A stretch of 64,000 bases of DNA from Symbiodinium natans (GCA_905221605.1 CAJNDS010000779.1:758501-822500), one strand, 5' to 3'. Shown: positions 57,052 through 62,869, counted from the stretch's first letter. Translations and numbers: made by a program. Notes: generated by a model not told the origin, from the letters alone.

Positions 57052-60000
57052 CTGAGATGCGTATCTTTCCGTTTTGTGATACACGTCCTTCTTCCTCCCT
57101 CTCGCCCTCTCTCTCTCTCTCTCTGCATTTGTTGTGTGGGCCTACTCGGGCACTTTCTTGGTTGTCCAATGTGATTGATTAGTTTCCTGATTCCTGGTTA
57201 CAGTAATCATACAAAGCGGCGAAACTACTGAGGGCTCCTGTTTGCTCGTGAGCTCCCGGACACCCAAGTAAACTAAGATTCGCAGATTCGACCAGTGTTG
57301 GGTTTAACTGATGTCCGCTTTTTGTCAAAACTCTAGGGAGTTGGACTTGGCTGCTTCTTGCCTCAACCTAACTTTTAAAACGGCGCACATCTTTCTGCCA
57401 AGACACAAAAGGTTCTTCAACGCCTCCTGCAGCACCTCAGCGATGGCAAATGGGCTTACCGCGACCACAGGCTCGAGTGCGTGCCTGACGGCTACACCAC
57501 CCTGGTCGATGCGGACTTCGTTTGAGTACTGAACACTTTCAGGGGAACCCTAAACCCTAAACCCTAAAAAGGGAAGCCTTCGGGTTTCGGGCTGGGGGCT
57601 TCCTTAATAGCCTCGGCACCCTTGAACCAAAGCTCTGCTCTGCCACTGTTTGCACCCTAAACCCTAAACCCTAAACCCTAAACCCCAAACCCTAAACCCT
57701 AAACCTTAAGCCCTAACCCCTAAACCCCTAAACCCGAACTGAAGATTCCACACCGAAAAAATCCTGGAGCCGCGGTGCTTGGAGCTGTTCGAAGTTTGGG
57801 TCCGGGTGCGTGTTGCTCGTCCACTGGTGCGAGACGAAGATGACCTTGCAGCGTGGGGCACTCGGCGGTGGGGAGGGGTTTATAGGGTTTCTAGGGTTTA
57901 TAGGGTTTATAGGGTTTATAGGGTTTTTAGGGTTTAGGGTGGGGCACTGTACGTGTTTAGGGGTTACAGGGCTCTCCGGCCCAAACCCTAAGCCCCCGAA
58001 CTCCTCAGTTTGACCACGCTCCGGAGAAAACTCACCCATGAGTCGCAGCAACACCAAACCCCTGCAGCCCTACAACCCTAAGGCGAACAGCCCTTTACCC
58101 CTAAAACATATCCCACACGAACTCCTAAACTCGGGAGGTTCCCCCTTATCCTGACAGTCCTTCATAGGGATTCTAGGACCCCGATTAGAATCCCTACTAA
58201 GGACTGCTAGTCGAAAGATCGGAGTTCCCCATCCTAAAACCCTAAAACCACCCTAAAACCTTAAAACCCTAAACCTAAAACCCTTAAACCCTAAAACCGC
58301 AAAGCCATTCCAAACCCTAAACCCTAAACCCTAAACCCTGAACCCTGAACCCTGAACCCTGAACCCTAAACCCTAAACCCTAAACCCTAAACCCTAAACC
58401 CTAAACCCTAAACCCTAAACCCTAAACCCTAAACCCTAAACCCTAAACCCTAAACCCTCACCCCTAAACCCTAAACCCTAAACCCTAAACCCTAAACCCT
58501 AAACCCTAAACCCTAAACCCTAAACCCTAAACCCTAAACCCTAAACCCTAACCCTAAAGCCGAAGCCGTCGAGTCGCATGGCCCATGCTGGGGTCGTACT
58601 CGACGAGCGAACCTTCCTCGAGCAGCCTCGGGGTGAGCCGCTACGAAAGGGCTTAGGGTTTAGGGTTTTAGGGTTTAGGGTTTAAGGTGTTAGGGTTTAG
58701 GGTTTTAGGGTTTTAGGGTTTTAGGGTTTTAGGGTTTAGGGTTTAGGGTTTTGGGGTGTAGGGTTTGGGGTTTTGGGGTTTTAGGGTTTCGGGTTTAGGG
58801 TAAGACAACCCTGGTTTTTTATGGGTTTCCCTGCTACCCACCTGCATACCACCAGGACAACCCTGAGGTTCGGGGATTTTGTTGGGCACTCCGCATAGGA
58901 CAGCTTGGGGTTTGAGTTTGGGATTCTTGTGCTTAGGGGCCACTTATGACATTTCGGGATTCTGCACCATCGTCGTGCCGTTTGAGGCCGTGTGGGTTTC
59001 GCGGGTCACGCTCGCACACGGCAGGCAAGGCAATCGTCCGAACGTCCACATTACCGTTCCGACTCTGACAGAGGGAGTGCCATCAGATCAAGTGGTACCT
59101 AGCAATCTCTTCACACAGACTCTTTGTCCAAACCTCCAGTCCTCCTCTGGGGATTATTAAAAAAAGTCCGCCGAAGGGAGGGATCACACTTCTTGCTCTG
59201 TGAACCGGGCAGCTACACTCCCCGAGAAGATTTTACCAGAATCTAAACACAAGCCATGTGCCTGAGTGACCAGCCATCAGGAGAAATCCACTTGATCTAG
59301 GGGCTTCGGGTCTACAGGGCCTGCGAGAGACCCATTTTGGACATGCTGAACGAATGCGGCGGCGGCCCAGCACGACATAATATAACGACCCAGCAGTAAC
59401 CTAGGAAGAAAAAGGGTTCCCTCTTTGGTTTACAGGAGTTCATAAGTGAGCCCAAGCCCGCAAAACAGGAAACAACGGCCTCCTCTCAGCCCTATAGATC
59501 ACACAGAGGAGCATTTGGGGATTTGCGCGATATCAGGGGTATCTTATTGGGGTCCTGAGAAAAAAGGAAACCCTAAACCCTAAACCCTTTTGGGGCTCCA
59601 GCTGAGGGGTCCCCCATTTTCGTAAACCCCCATTTGGATCCAACTCTCTGGATCGCAAAGGCCAACCTCAAAACCCTAAACCCTTAAGCCTATACATCCT
59701 AAACTTCCTAAACCCTAAGCCCCCAAAGCCCTGAACCCCAACAACGCAGGCAGTCGGAGCTCCCGGCATCCGCTGCCATCCCACTCCCCTGAATCCAAGA
59801 AGGGCCAAAGCGGCTCCTCATGCGATCGAATCATCGTCATGGTCATAAACTCCTGTGCAACATCGGATGTTGGCGGCCACTTCGGGGGGCTGAAGTCCCC
59901 GCACCCACAATGGGTTGCGAAGGCTCGGAGTTGAATCTTCAGAAAAATCCGCGTGTTTTTTTCGCAGCAAGGGTGCCAGCCAACAAGCGGCCATGCTTTG

Positions 60001-61263
60001 CCACGGTCTCCGAAACCCCTTCAAAGAGGGAAGAAAGAGGGTCCCGAAACACGAAGTCCAACCACTTGGACAAACTGGGAGTGCCTGGGAGTGCAAAAAA
60101 AAAAACTGAAAGCCTTTCCTTTTCTGGGTCTCTTGGCGGTCGGTTTCGAAAACTTTGTGGGCTTGGGGCCTATGGGGTTTAAGGGGTTTAGGGTCCTTTT
60201 GTTTGGGAGAAGCGCCTGCCTCATGTGGTCATGAGTAGTCCTTCTGTGGAAGATGCTGAACCTACCACAATACCACCCGGGATTGAGTAGATCAACAGCT
60301 CGTTCTTCAGCCAGCCCAGAATGCTACTCGCACTAGTCAGGCAAGTGAGGCACATGAACAGTCCAACTACTTATCGACTCAGGGTCGTAGGCACCCTGAA
60401 AAGGTTGGCCACATGACTCCAGCCAACGGACCTATTTCTAGGAATAGACCAAAACCCGACGCTTTGGCCCTTGACCCGGCAAGCTCGGTAGGCTCCTCCA
60501 AGGAAACCACATACATGGGATACTTCCTGGGCTTGCTCTGGGCCCACAGGAACTGCAAACTGGGGACCCTAAACCCTAAACCCCAAACCCCAAACCCTAA
60601 ACCAGGATAAATGAGCCCTATTGGGCCGCATCATGCTCGTCCATCCTGACGGATTTGAAGGGCCGTGCATACCCGACCCTCAAGCCAAAGCAGCAAAGAA
60701 AAGAAGCCAACTGGGTGATGGCAGGTGCTCCAGGATGCATCTACAGGGGATTTGGGGTGGATTCAGTCAGGCCTGGGCTTGGGAGGGTTGAGGGTTCAGG
60801 GTTCAGGGGGTCGAAGGCGGTGGGTGGGATTGGAAGTCATGGGCTTTGGGGCCACTGAAGGGTTTGGCCTCAAACCTTGAACCCAGGGGTCTTGCAGCGT
60901 GTTGGGGGGCTTCATTCGGGGGTGTCTTGGTGACGGTGAGGGCTCCGACTTAACTAAGGGCTCAACAACCACTTAACTAAGGGCTCAACAACCAACGATA
61001 TCTGGGGGTTCCGACATCAGGGGGTTGCCTCGTTGGAGGTCCCTACTATAGGGGAATCCTACTATTTCGGGGGTCGAAAAAAGGGGTCCCGTATCTTCGT
61101 AACCCGAAACCCTAAACCTAAACCCTAAACCCCAAACCCTAATAAAAACCCTAAACCCTACGAAAACTGCTACACATCCGAGCTTCATGTCGAAGACCAT
61201 GTTGTCGGTGCAAGCAGTGCTCAGAGAATAGGATGACATCGTCGACATGCTGCGCTTGAGGCC
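37554..61263 (-). CDS. Giant gene: FVSHQW-domain protein with ankyrin repeats (gene span, about 23.7 kb)
   Basis: About twenty short minus-strand exons belong together by order, strand, family motif and codon phase. The first nine (61263 to 54751) join without a phase break. They encode MSTMSSYSLSTACTDN (start ATG 61248), YPMYVVSLEEP, LLEEGSLVEYDPSM, VIFVSHQW with THPDP, VLQEALKNLL, LTADELLERPLFLWYDFFAC PQ, NAVDSIPCYV, VLAPVMKHADTG and ARGWCRTERVAREL. Then come FDSWLRPAGEG, FTVASDRERV, and from 48.07 kb ankyrin repeats (ALLRRQANVNE, LHLAAQFGNNEALQLLIQ, LTPLHRAALGD, ALLAARADVD, ATAIEIAR). From family knowledge this pairing recurs in dinoflagellate proteomes; the motif order recalls HET domains (inference), hinting at a signalling or immunity-like role. 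Introns carry telomeric arrays, introner-like elements and an embedded DXO-like gene. Two gaps (54751-51911; 41921-38379) likely hide further exons. Confidence 0.78.
38330..38379 (-). CDS. FVSHQW-ankyrin gene, ankyrin exon
   Basis: Reads AAAALLAARADVDRRR, the helix-2 and loop of an ankyrin repeat. Acceptor ATGCAG|GCG; GC donor CGCCG|GCC. The end phase matches the next exon (37626). Confidence 0.65.
38971..39031. mobile_element. Family A remnant (copy 5)
   Basis: CCTTGGGATGTGCCCCCTTA ... TTTGAGGACTGTTAGG, shortened and lacking the right end. Confidence 0.65.
39294..39403 (-). CDS. Terminal exon candidate paired with 39532-39671
   Basis: After the family E intron (acceptor TCTAG|AAG) the frame reads QEPREFWFHGRREDQEESEG then PGSEKWKAVMPQK and ends at a TAA from a CCCTAAA unit. 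The phase fits the exon at 39532. A + strand reading of the same DNA (VHGTKTLVV) is also possible, so orientation is not certain. Inside an intron of the ankyrin gene. Confidence 0.4.
39404..39531. mobile_element. Family E element (copy 3) forming a whole intron
   Basis: Ends CTAGACCCAAGAGTAATCTA and (inverted) CTAGACTTAGACTAGGAATC. On the minus strand the element begins GTACCTAGAC (donor) and ends GGGTCTAG (acceptor), with nothing extra between it and the two open segments. Confidence 0.7.
39532..39671 (-). CDS. Exon candidate flanked by elements on both sides
   Basis: Forty-six codons with a hydrophobic pattern: LMSSTLKKAYGPSLSFMISN then AIGATPTLDTIAWPTFFSGW. Acceptor GGGAG|GTTG is inside the family G element (39672-39785); donor GTACCT is inside the family E element. 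On the + strand a frame reading HPEKKVGHAIVSSVGVAPMA then LEIMKLKDGP ends in TAG, so the strand remains open. Function unknown. Confidence 0.4.
39672..39785 (-). mobile_element. Family G element (reverse copy)
   Basis: Reverse complement of the element at 51518, 52605, 59513 and 60998: GGGGGTTTACGA ... CCCCAAATAGTAGGATTC ... CAATAAGGTACCCC. Confidence 0.8.
39788..39926 (+). mobile_element. Family E element (copy 4), immediately before an exon
   Basis: GCCAAGAGTTACAACTTTTT ... GGGCCCATGCTGGGTCCTAG. The terminal CCTAG is the acceptor of the + strand exon at 39927. Confidence 0.75.
39927..40048 (+). CDS. Exon candidate on the opposite strand, unknown
   Basis: Two bases plus 40 codons: DSLFAAHTHKAEAMLRVLGC then APFKHPHLVYMATWFYKQAE. 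Acceptor is the end of the family E element; donor GCGGAG|GTTTGA. Very protein-like. It lies inside the minus-strand ankyrin gene, so it is a nested gene, a fragment, or evidence that the ankyrin locus is really two genes. Confidence 0.55.
41921..42015 (-). CDS. FVSHQW-ankyrin gene, exon
   Basis: Reads AGCNPTCREKVAHLSATGPA then AAWGSLRGGIF. Phase 0 from the preceding exon gives LFQAGCNP, a typical ankyrin loop. Acceptor ACGCAG|GCC, donor TCGG|GTTGAG. A second frame in this region is also open. Confidence 0.6.
42420..42494 (-). CDS. FVSHQW-ankyrin gene, ankyrin exon
   Basis: Twenty-five codons: SRLGLTPLHRAALGDNAEGV then RCLFQ. LTPLHRAA is the canonical ankyrin signature. Acceptor TGCAAG|TCA fits phase 0; an alternative acceptor (TTACAG|GG, 42520) would start right behind the family A element. 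GC donor CAG|GCAGGG. Confidence 0.75.
42528..42634. mobile_element. Inverted-repeat element, family A (copy 6), beside an ankyrin exon
   Basis: TTGGGATGTTCCCCCTTATA ... AAGGGGGAACATCCCAA with near-perfect arms. Located 8 bp from one possible 3' splice site of the ankyrin exon. Confidence 0.92.
42720..43080. repeat. AT-rich stretch with TA microsatellite
   Basis: TATGGTATATGG and (TA)n tracts downstream of the DXO-like ORF. No gene seen except a weak Arg-rich frame at about 42795-42890. Confidence 0.7.
43091..44552 (-). CDS. DXO/Rai1-like decapping nuclease, intronless, one frameshift
   Basis: The first frame (43524-44552, 342 codons) carries GYQFE at 221-225, EVD at 260-262 and EIK at 272-274, matching in order the metal-binding motifs G-x-FE, (E/D)-x-D and E-x-K of the DXO/Rai1 family. 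That family removes abnormal 5' caps from RNA and degrades the message. A hydrophobic stretch near residues 21-38 could be a signal peptide or chance. Around 43640-43655 coding passes to the +1 frame, which continues (LPKEWCQGVAANL, KVCAKKAGCSARLFRL) to a stop at 43091. No introns or telomeric repeats interrupt the 1.46 kb, unlike its surroundings. It lies on the same strand inside an ankyrin-gene intron, so it may be a retrocopy, a nested gene, or a sequencing error in a live gene. Confidence 0.5.
44836..44892 (-). CDS. FVSHQW-ankyrin gene, exon
   Basis: Acceptor GACCAG|GAG, then EKADLNIQDQLLHGILASW, phase 0 both ends. Joined to the previous exon this gives LLIQEKADLNIQD, an ankyrin helix-loop. 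The donor GTTTAG is the first telomeric unit of the intron. Confidence 0.7.
45485..45539 (-). CDS. FVSHQW-ankyrin gene, ankyrin exon
   Basis: Reads LHLAAQFGNNEALQLLIQ, one base of leading phase, ending phase 0 at a GC donor (CAG|GCATCC). Strong ankyrin signature. Confidence 0.75.
46037..46117. mobile_element. Family A truncated copy (copy 7)
   Basis: CTTGGGATGTTCCCCCTCTT and ACTAACAGTCCTTAAGGG are present; the right arm is lost. Confidence 0.75.
46143..46313. repeat. Telomeric array, about 24 units
   Basis: TTTAGGG tandem with two TGTAGGG variants. Confidence 0.97.
46330..46406 (-). CDS. FVSHQW-ankyrin gene, exon
   Basis: Acceptor GCCCCAG|CA continues the T left by the previous exon: SVDRPKSAAAQELELHGDPG then MSLLR. 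Low end approximate. Confidence 0.6.
46514..46586. mobile_element. Family D element
   Basis: TTTACGGGGTCTACCTACC ... GAACTGTAGGTAAGTAAGAG ... CCCAGGTAG. Lacks part of the left arm. Confidence 0.7.
46800..47000. mobile_element. Family F element followed by family A element (copy 8)
   Basis: Family F at 46800-46892 (GGTACCCTGTTTTGG ... GGGCACCACTGCGCTACC). Family A at 46897-47000 with arms ATTGGGATGTTCGCCCTTAT / ATAAGGGGGAACATCCCAA. Family A begins 16 bases into the intron after the exon at 47017. Confidence 0.85.
47017..47074 (-). CDS. FVSHQW-ankyrin gene, ankyrin exon
   Basis: Acceptor TTTCAG|GCG; ALLRRQANVNECVKAKEPE plus one base; donor T|GTTGATG. QANVN is the ankyrin loop. Phase agrees with both neighbouring exons. 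Confidence 0.75.
48020..48072 (-). CDS. FVSHQW-ankyrin gene, first recognised ankyrin exon
   Basis: Reads FAALRGDAPLLKAGPEL after acceptor GCATGAG|GC and ends phase 0 at a GC donor. Joined to the next exon it gives LLKAGPELALLRRQANVN. Confidence 0.65.
48468..48560 (-). CDS. Exon candidate, probably the same gene
   Basis: Acceptor TTTGCAG, then VFLVSGESLQTLLRPRVRMD and SDLPPGFARD. The opening strand resembles the start of a ubiquitin-like domain (weak). Confidence 0.4.
48722..48790 (-). CDS. Exon candidate, probably the same gene
   Basis: Reads ADEEAEALLASFLQEIPMGV, a helical acidic segment; boundaries approximate. Confidence 0.35.
49325..49424 (-). CDS. Exon candidate, same strand
   Basis: ATG followed by GEARKRSAEPATAEARSLPQ and DGFLLAGS. 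It could be an internal exon of the ankyrin gene or the start of a separate one. Confidence 0.35.
50036..50140. mobile_element. Dispersed element, family I (copy 3)
   Basis: TTACGATGGTCCTTAAAACC ... CATATGATCCTCCTAAACCC ... CCAGGGTCTACCTAGAG. Confidence 0.8.
50205..50375. repeat. G-rich array of GGGTTTGG and GGGGGTT units
   Basis: TTTGGGG-type heptamers pass into about 12 perfect 7-mers GGGGGTT (GGTTGGG). A telomere-like unit with extra G, with G-quadruplex potential. Confidence 0.9.
50452..50551 (+). CDS. Exon candidate on the + strand, unknown
   Basis: Reads PGVAPTAALPHLQVYVPHVE then EEPIAVEVLA. Protein-like and GC-rich, but on the strand opposite the ankyrin gene. Confidence 0.35.
50852..50924 (-). 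CDS. FVSHQW-ankyrin gene, exon
   Basis: Acceptor CCAAAG|A completes the GG left by the exon at 51257: RAEKDGDGRRNLIQKKLDAL then LKRQ. A GC donor is chosen at CAG|GCG; otherwise the frame ends at a TAG at 50825. Confidence 0.6.
51257..51313 (-). CDS. FVSHQW-ankyrin gene, exon
   Basis: Reads FTVASDRERVSQLLSLGR after CAAAG|G; donor GCGG|GTTGTG. FTV.SDR is a recurring strand of this protein family. Confidence 0.65.
51518..51634 (+). mobile_element. Family G element (copy 1)
   Basis: GGGTTTCCGACATTAGGG ... GGGGATCCTACTACTTGGGG ... TTTTCGTAAACCCCCATAT. Confidence 0.85.
51838..51911 (-). CDS. FVSHQW-ankyrin gene, exon
   Basis: Reads EVVVESAEHQYLMVPFDSWL then RPAGEG. It matches the family pattern after RGWCR. 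Acceptor GCTGCAG|AG; the 3' boundary is uncertain and phases to neighbours do not close, so an exon is probably missing on each side. Confidence 0.6.
51924..52014. repeat. Telomeric array, 13 TTTAGGG units
   Basis: Perfect tandem, starting 13 bp upstream (in gene sense) of the exon at 51911. Confidence 0.97.
52264..52402. mobile_element. Family H element (copy 1) with telomeric units inside
   Basis: AAAGGCTCCTATGTGGTACC at the left, AAAAAGGAACTACATGTTGG at the right (inverted). Several CCCTAAA units sit in the interior. Confidence 0.85.
52487..52722. repeat. Telomeric array followed by family G element (copy 2)
   Basis: TTTAGGG units 52487-52580; family G at 52605-52722 (GATATTCGGGGTACCTTATT ... 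GGGGATCCTACTATTTGGGG ... GTCGTAAACCCC). Confidence 0.88.
53119..53192. mobile_element. Family H element (copy 2), centre replaced by telomeric sequence
   Basis: AAAGGCTCCTAGGTAGTACT then GGGTTTCGGGTTTAGGGTTT then AGGAACTACAACTGCGTTGG. The arms persist but the normal interior is missing. Confidence 0.85.
53328..53374. mobile_element. Family A minimal copy (copy 9)
   Basis: TTGGGATGTTCCCCCTCCTT AATAGGGACTGCTAGGGGAG CATCCCA; both tips with almost no interior (47 bp). Confidence 0.8.
53632..53727. mobile_element. Family H element (copy 3)
   Basis: GTGGCTCCTCTGTAGTACC ... AAAGAGGAACTACATTGGAG. Confidence 0.8.
54540..54633. mobile_element. Family H element (copy 4)
   Basis: CAAAGGCTCCTATGTAGTAC ... 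AAAAAGGAACTACATCGGTG CCTTCGGG. Confidence 0.88.
54751..54804 (-). CDS. FVSHQW-ankyrin gene, exon with RGWCR motif
   Basis: One base, KARGWCRTERVARELSL and two bases. Acceptor GGAAG|G, donor TTCG|GTCGAA. RGWC..E..AREL is a hallmark of the family. Phase matches the exon at 55161. Confidence 0.75.
54841..55015. mobile_element. AT microsatellite and family H element (copy 5)
   Basis: AAATATAAATATATGTATG tract at 54841-54905, then GAAGGCTCCTATGTAGTTCC ... AAAAAGGTACTACATAGGAA. Confidence 0.8.
55161..55256 (-). CDS. FVSHQW-ankyrin gene, exon
   Basis: G, NGSKCSEVLAPVMKHADTGK then LLSKYTWTVSE and CG. Acceptor TTAG|G, donor CG|GTCCTGG. C.EVLAPV..H.DTG is the strand after SIP.YV in this family. Phase fits both neighbours. 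Confidence 0.75.
55561..55665 (-). CDS. FVSHQW-ankyrin gene, core exon
   Basis: G, YDFFACPQLEARSNRQSK then IMSLQNAVDSIPCYVQ and AT. Acceptor GCTCAG|G completes TGG, giving LWYDFFACPQ. Donor AT|GTCCCG. Contains the two most diagnostic motifs of the domain. Confidence 0.8.
55967..56030. mobile_element. Family F element
   Basis: GGTTACTTTAGAGGGGAACC TTGAACCCAAAAAGGG ... GGAACCACTGGGCTACC. Confidence 0.7.
56175..56263 (-). CDS. FVSHQW-ankyrin gene, exon
   Basis: IHPQLVNFVPLGNRQRLTAD then ELLERPLFL and TG. Acceptor TTCGCAG|ATC, GC donor TG|GCACC. On its own LTADELLERP looks like the end of a kinase domain, but phase and order place it just before WYDFF. Confidence 0.7.
56421..56525 (-). CDS. Exon candidate, strand as ankyrin gene, frame ambiguous
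   Basis: Two frames are open: TIFVAPFVHGHGGSKFQPSP and PWHDFCGPLCAWSRGIEVSA. It lies between two exons whose phases already join, so it probably is not part of the main transcript. Confidence 0.25.
57373..57435 (-). CDS. FVSHQW-ankyrin gene, exon
   Basis: Twenty-one codons: VLQEALKNLLCLGRKMCAVL K, phase 0 both ends. Acceptor GCTGAG|GTG, donor AAAA|GTTAGG. It follows FEQLQ of the preceding exon exactly as in the family (QL.VLQEAL). Confidence 0.75.
57779..57860 (-). CDS. FVSHQW-ankyrin gene, signature exon
   Basis: T, APRCKVIFVSHQWTSNTHPD then PNFEQLQ. FVSHQW...HPDP is the namesake motif. Acceptor GCCGAG|T, GC donor CAA|GCACCG. Confidence 0.85.
58139..58232. mobile_element. Family A degenerate copy (copy 10)
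   Basis: TTCCCCCTTATCCTGACAGT ... AGGACTGCTAGTCGAAAGAT CGGAGTTCCCC. Confidence 0.7.
58313..58557. repeat. Longest telomeric array in the window, about 35 CCCTAAA units
   Basis: Almost perfect CCCTAAA tandem of 245 bp with a patch of CCCTGAA variants near the start. It ends 10 bp from the exon at 58567. Confidence 0.98.
58567..58626 (-). CDS. FVSHQW-ankyrin gene, exon
   Basis: G, LLEEGSLVEYDPSMGHATR and CG. Acceptor CCCGAG|G; GC donor CG|GCTTCG. LVEYDPSM precedes FVSHQW in this family. Confidence 0.75.
58650..58800. repeat. Mixed TTTAGGG / TTTTAGGG array
   Basis: Telomeric units alternating with 8-mers containing an extra T and with TTTGGGG variants. Confidence 0.9.
59386..59478 (+). mobile_element. 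Family E element (copy 5)
   Basis: GACCCAGCAGTAACCTAGGA AGAAAAAGGGTTCCC ... CATAAGTGAGCCC. Confidence 0.75.
59513..59634 (+). mobile_element. Family G element (copy 3) interrupted by telomeric units
   Basis: GATATCAGGGGTATCTTATT GGGGTCCTGAG, then CCCTAAACCCTAAACCC, then GGGGTCCCCCATTTTCGTAA ACCCCC. The telomeric block replaces the centre seen in other copies. Confidence 0.85.
60461..60552 (-). CDS. FVSHQW-ankyrin gene, second exon
   Basis: Acceptor TTTGCAG|TTC; FLWAQSKPRKYPMYVVSLEE then PTELAGSRAK and GC; donor GC|GTCGGG. Phases match exons at 61168 and 58626. Confidence 0.65.
60998..61105 (+). mobile_element. Family G element (copy 4)
   Basis: GATATCTGGGGGTTCCGACA ... GGGGAATCCTACTATTTCGG ... 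TCTTCGTAACCC. Confidence 0.85.
61168..61263 (-). CDS. FVSHQW-ankyrin gene, first recognised exon
   Basis: Reads GLKRSMSTMSSYSLSTACTD then NMVFDMKLGCVA. ATG at 61248 is the likely start. A GCAG|GGC acceptor suggests a spliced leader or 5' exon upstream. GT donor GCA|GTTTTC. Confidence 0.65.
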
Positions 61264-61745
61264 CTGCCCTTGCCGAAAAAAGCGCCGTGGATAGGGTTTA
61301 GGGTTTAGGGTTTAGGGTTTCGGGTTTAGGGTTTAGGGTTAAGGGCTTAGGGCTTATGGCTTAGGGTTGCGCATTTAGGGTTCTGTTCCGGCTTGGTTTT
61401 TTCCGGTTTTAGCGTTCAAAGTCGGAGGTGAGAACCTCAGAGTCAAAACGCAGCTGGGGGCGCCGCCGACTTGTGATTGCAAGTATGGCCCCTTTTATTT
61501 TGGGCACCCTAAATCTAAACGCCGCCGTGGGCGAGTGCTTGTGGGGCCTCTCTCGCAGGGGTATGGCTGAGGCTCTGTGGGTTCTGTGGCCGACCTGTAC
61601 CCTTACAAAGAAGTTGCAGGTCCTTCCTGGGGGGTAATTTCCCAAAAGACCTTCCTGGGGGGGTAACTACCCCCAAAAAAGAGGAGCTCGCACCAACAAA
61701 CTCGGTCCAGGTGGGTCCTGGAGGTGAGGGCAACGGCTTGTTTCA

Positions 61746-61838
61746 GCTGCGGGCAAGAGGCAGACGATCTGCGTCGCATGCAGACCCGGACTCGAGTCGC
61801 TCCGCCGGTTGCTCGGTGGATGGTCGGCGCTGCTGCAG
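61746..61838 (+). CDS. Exon candidate on the + strand, unknown
   Basis: TTTCAG acceptor and CTGCAG|GTACCC donor, both canonical. Best frame CGQEADDLRRMQTRTRVAPP then VARWMVGAAA; another frame is open. Confidence 0.35.
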
Positions 61839-62599
61839 GTACCCATGGCTCACAGCTGCTGTAGCCAAGGGGGGGCGGGGGGGGTTCTTGTTCTGGCTCT
61901 ACACCTTATAGGCCTCAAGCAACTCAACAGCAGGACTCCGGGGCCTCATGCGAAGGACCCGCTCTTGTGCCGTGTATTAGGACCCTTTTTCGCCCCAAAC
62001 CCTATAATCCCTGAACCCGTTTGTTTGGGCTGATAAGGCTCTGGAGTCCCAGCGCAGCAGGTTATCTCAGACGAAGCTGAGGTTTTTTTGTTCGTTACCA
62101 CCCGCCGAGCTGAGCACTCGCGGACGCACGGCAGGGCACATAAAGAGGTGCAAAGCCCATCAAGGGGGCTTGTTCAGGGGCTTCAGGGTTCAGGGTTTTG
62201 GGCTGATTGGTTTAGGATTCTAGAGCTTTGGGCTTCAAAGCCTGCCTGAAGAAGTCCGCGAAGACACTTCTTTGGGTTGTGGGGGGAGGGGGGGGGGGGG
62301 TGCCACAACTCCTAAAACCCAAAAGATAAACCTAAATACCCTAAAACCCCTGAAACCCACAAAAAAAAAAAAAAAAAAAAAAAACTAAACAATCCAAACC
62401 CTTAGACCTGATTCTGCGACTCGAAGGCCCCTACCCCACGTGCGATTTAGGACTTCAAGCGCCCCTGTTACTCGAAGTTTCGTAGCAATACCCCCTTAAC
62501 GGCAAGATCCCTTTAAATTGCAGGCAATGTCCCGTTAACTTGCAGGTAGGATCTCCTTGCAATTGCAGGTAAGATCCCTTAATAAATGCCAGGGGGGGG

Positions 62600-62869
62600 G
62601 GGGGAAAAGCCTTTTTCAAAACAACAGGTCAGCTCTCTAGGCAAATGAGCCTTTGGTCTGTCGCACTCGCACCCCACCAACTACTAAGAACCCCCCCCCC
62701 CCCCCAAAAAAAAAAACTGAAAACTATTCTTCCTTATAAGGGTAATGTAGGGATTGTTATCTTCTACTTTTTCGGGGGTTTCTTAAGCAAACAGTAGCAC
62801 ATCCGTCCGGGCCCCGGTGCGCACGTAGCAGGGCGATAGGAGGTTCAAACTCAGCACCGAGATGGGCAC
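62600..62869 (-). CDS. EEP-domain nuclease, N-terminal exons
   Basis: Exon 62801-62869 reads VPISVLSLNLLSPCYVRTGA RTD between a CGCAG|GTG acceptor and a GT donor. ISVLS.N.LSP.YV is the first strand of CCR4-type EEP nucleases. After a 120-bp intron the next exon (about 62600-62680) continues LVGCECDRPKAHLPRELT. The catalytic Glu strand and the rest are not found in the window. Possible role: deadenylase, RNA or phosphoester hydrolase. Confidence 0.6.
62681..62800 (-). mobile_element. Intron of the EEP gene = family C element (copy 3)
   Basis: On the minus strand the intron starts GTGCTACTGTTTGCTTAAGA and ends ...GGTTCTTAGTAG, i.e. the element's own inverted tips carry donor and acceptor. Inside: AATCCCTACATTACCCTTAT AAGGAAGAATA, then runs of T and G. 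Confidence 0.8.

Noticed and set aside
57412-57525. + strand frame ending PDGYTTLVDADFV, resembling the start of a Tpt1/KptA RNA phosphotransferase
   Set aside because: The minus-strand reading VLQEALKNLL fits the ankyrin gene exactly in phase and family order. The + reading is probably its shadow, though I cannot exclude it.
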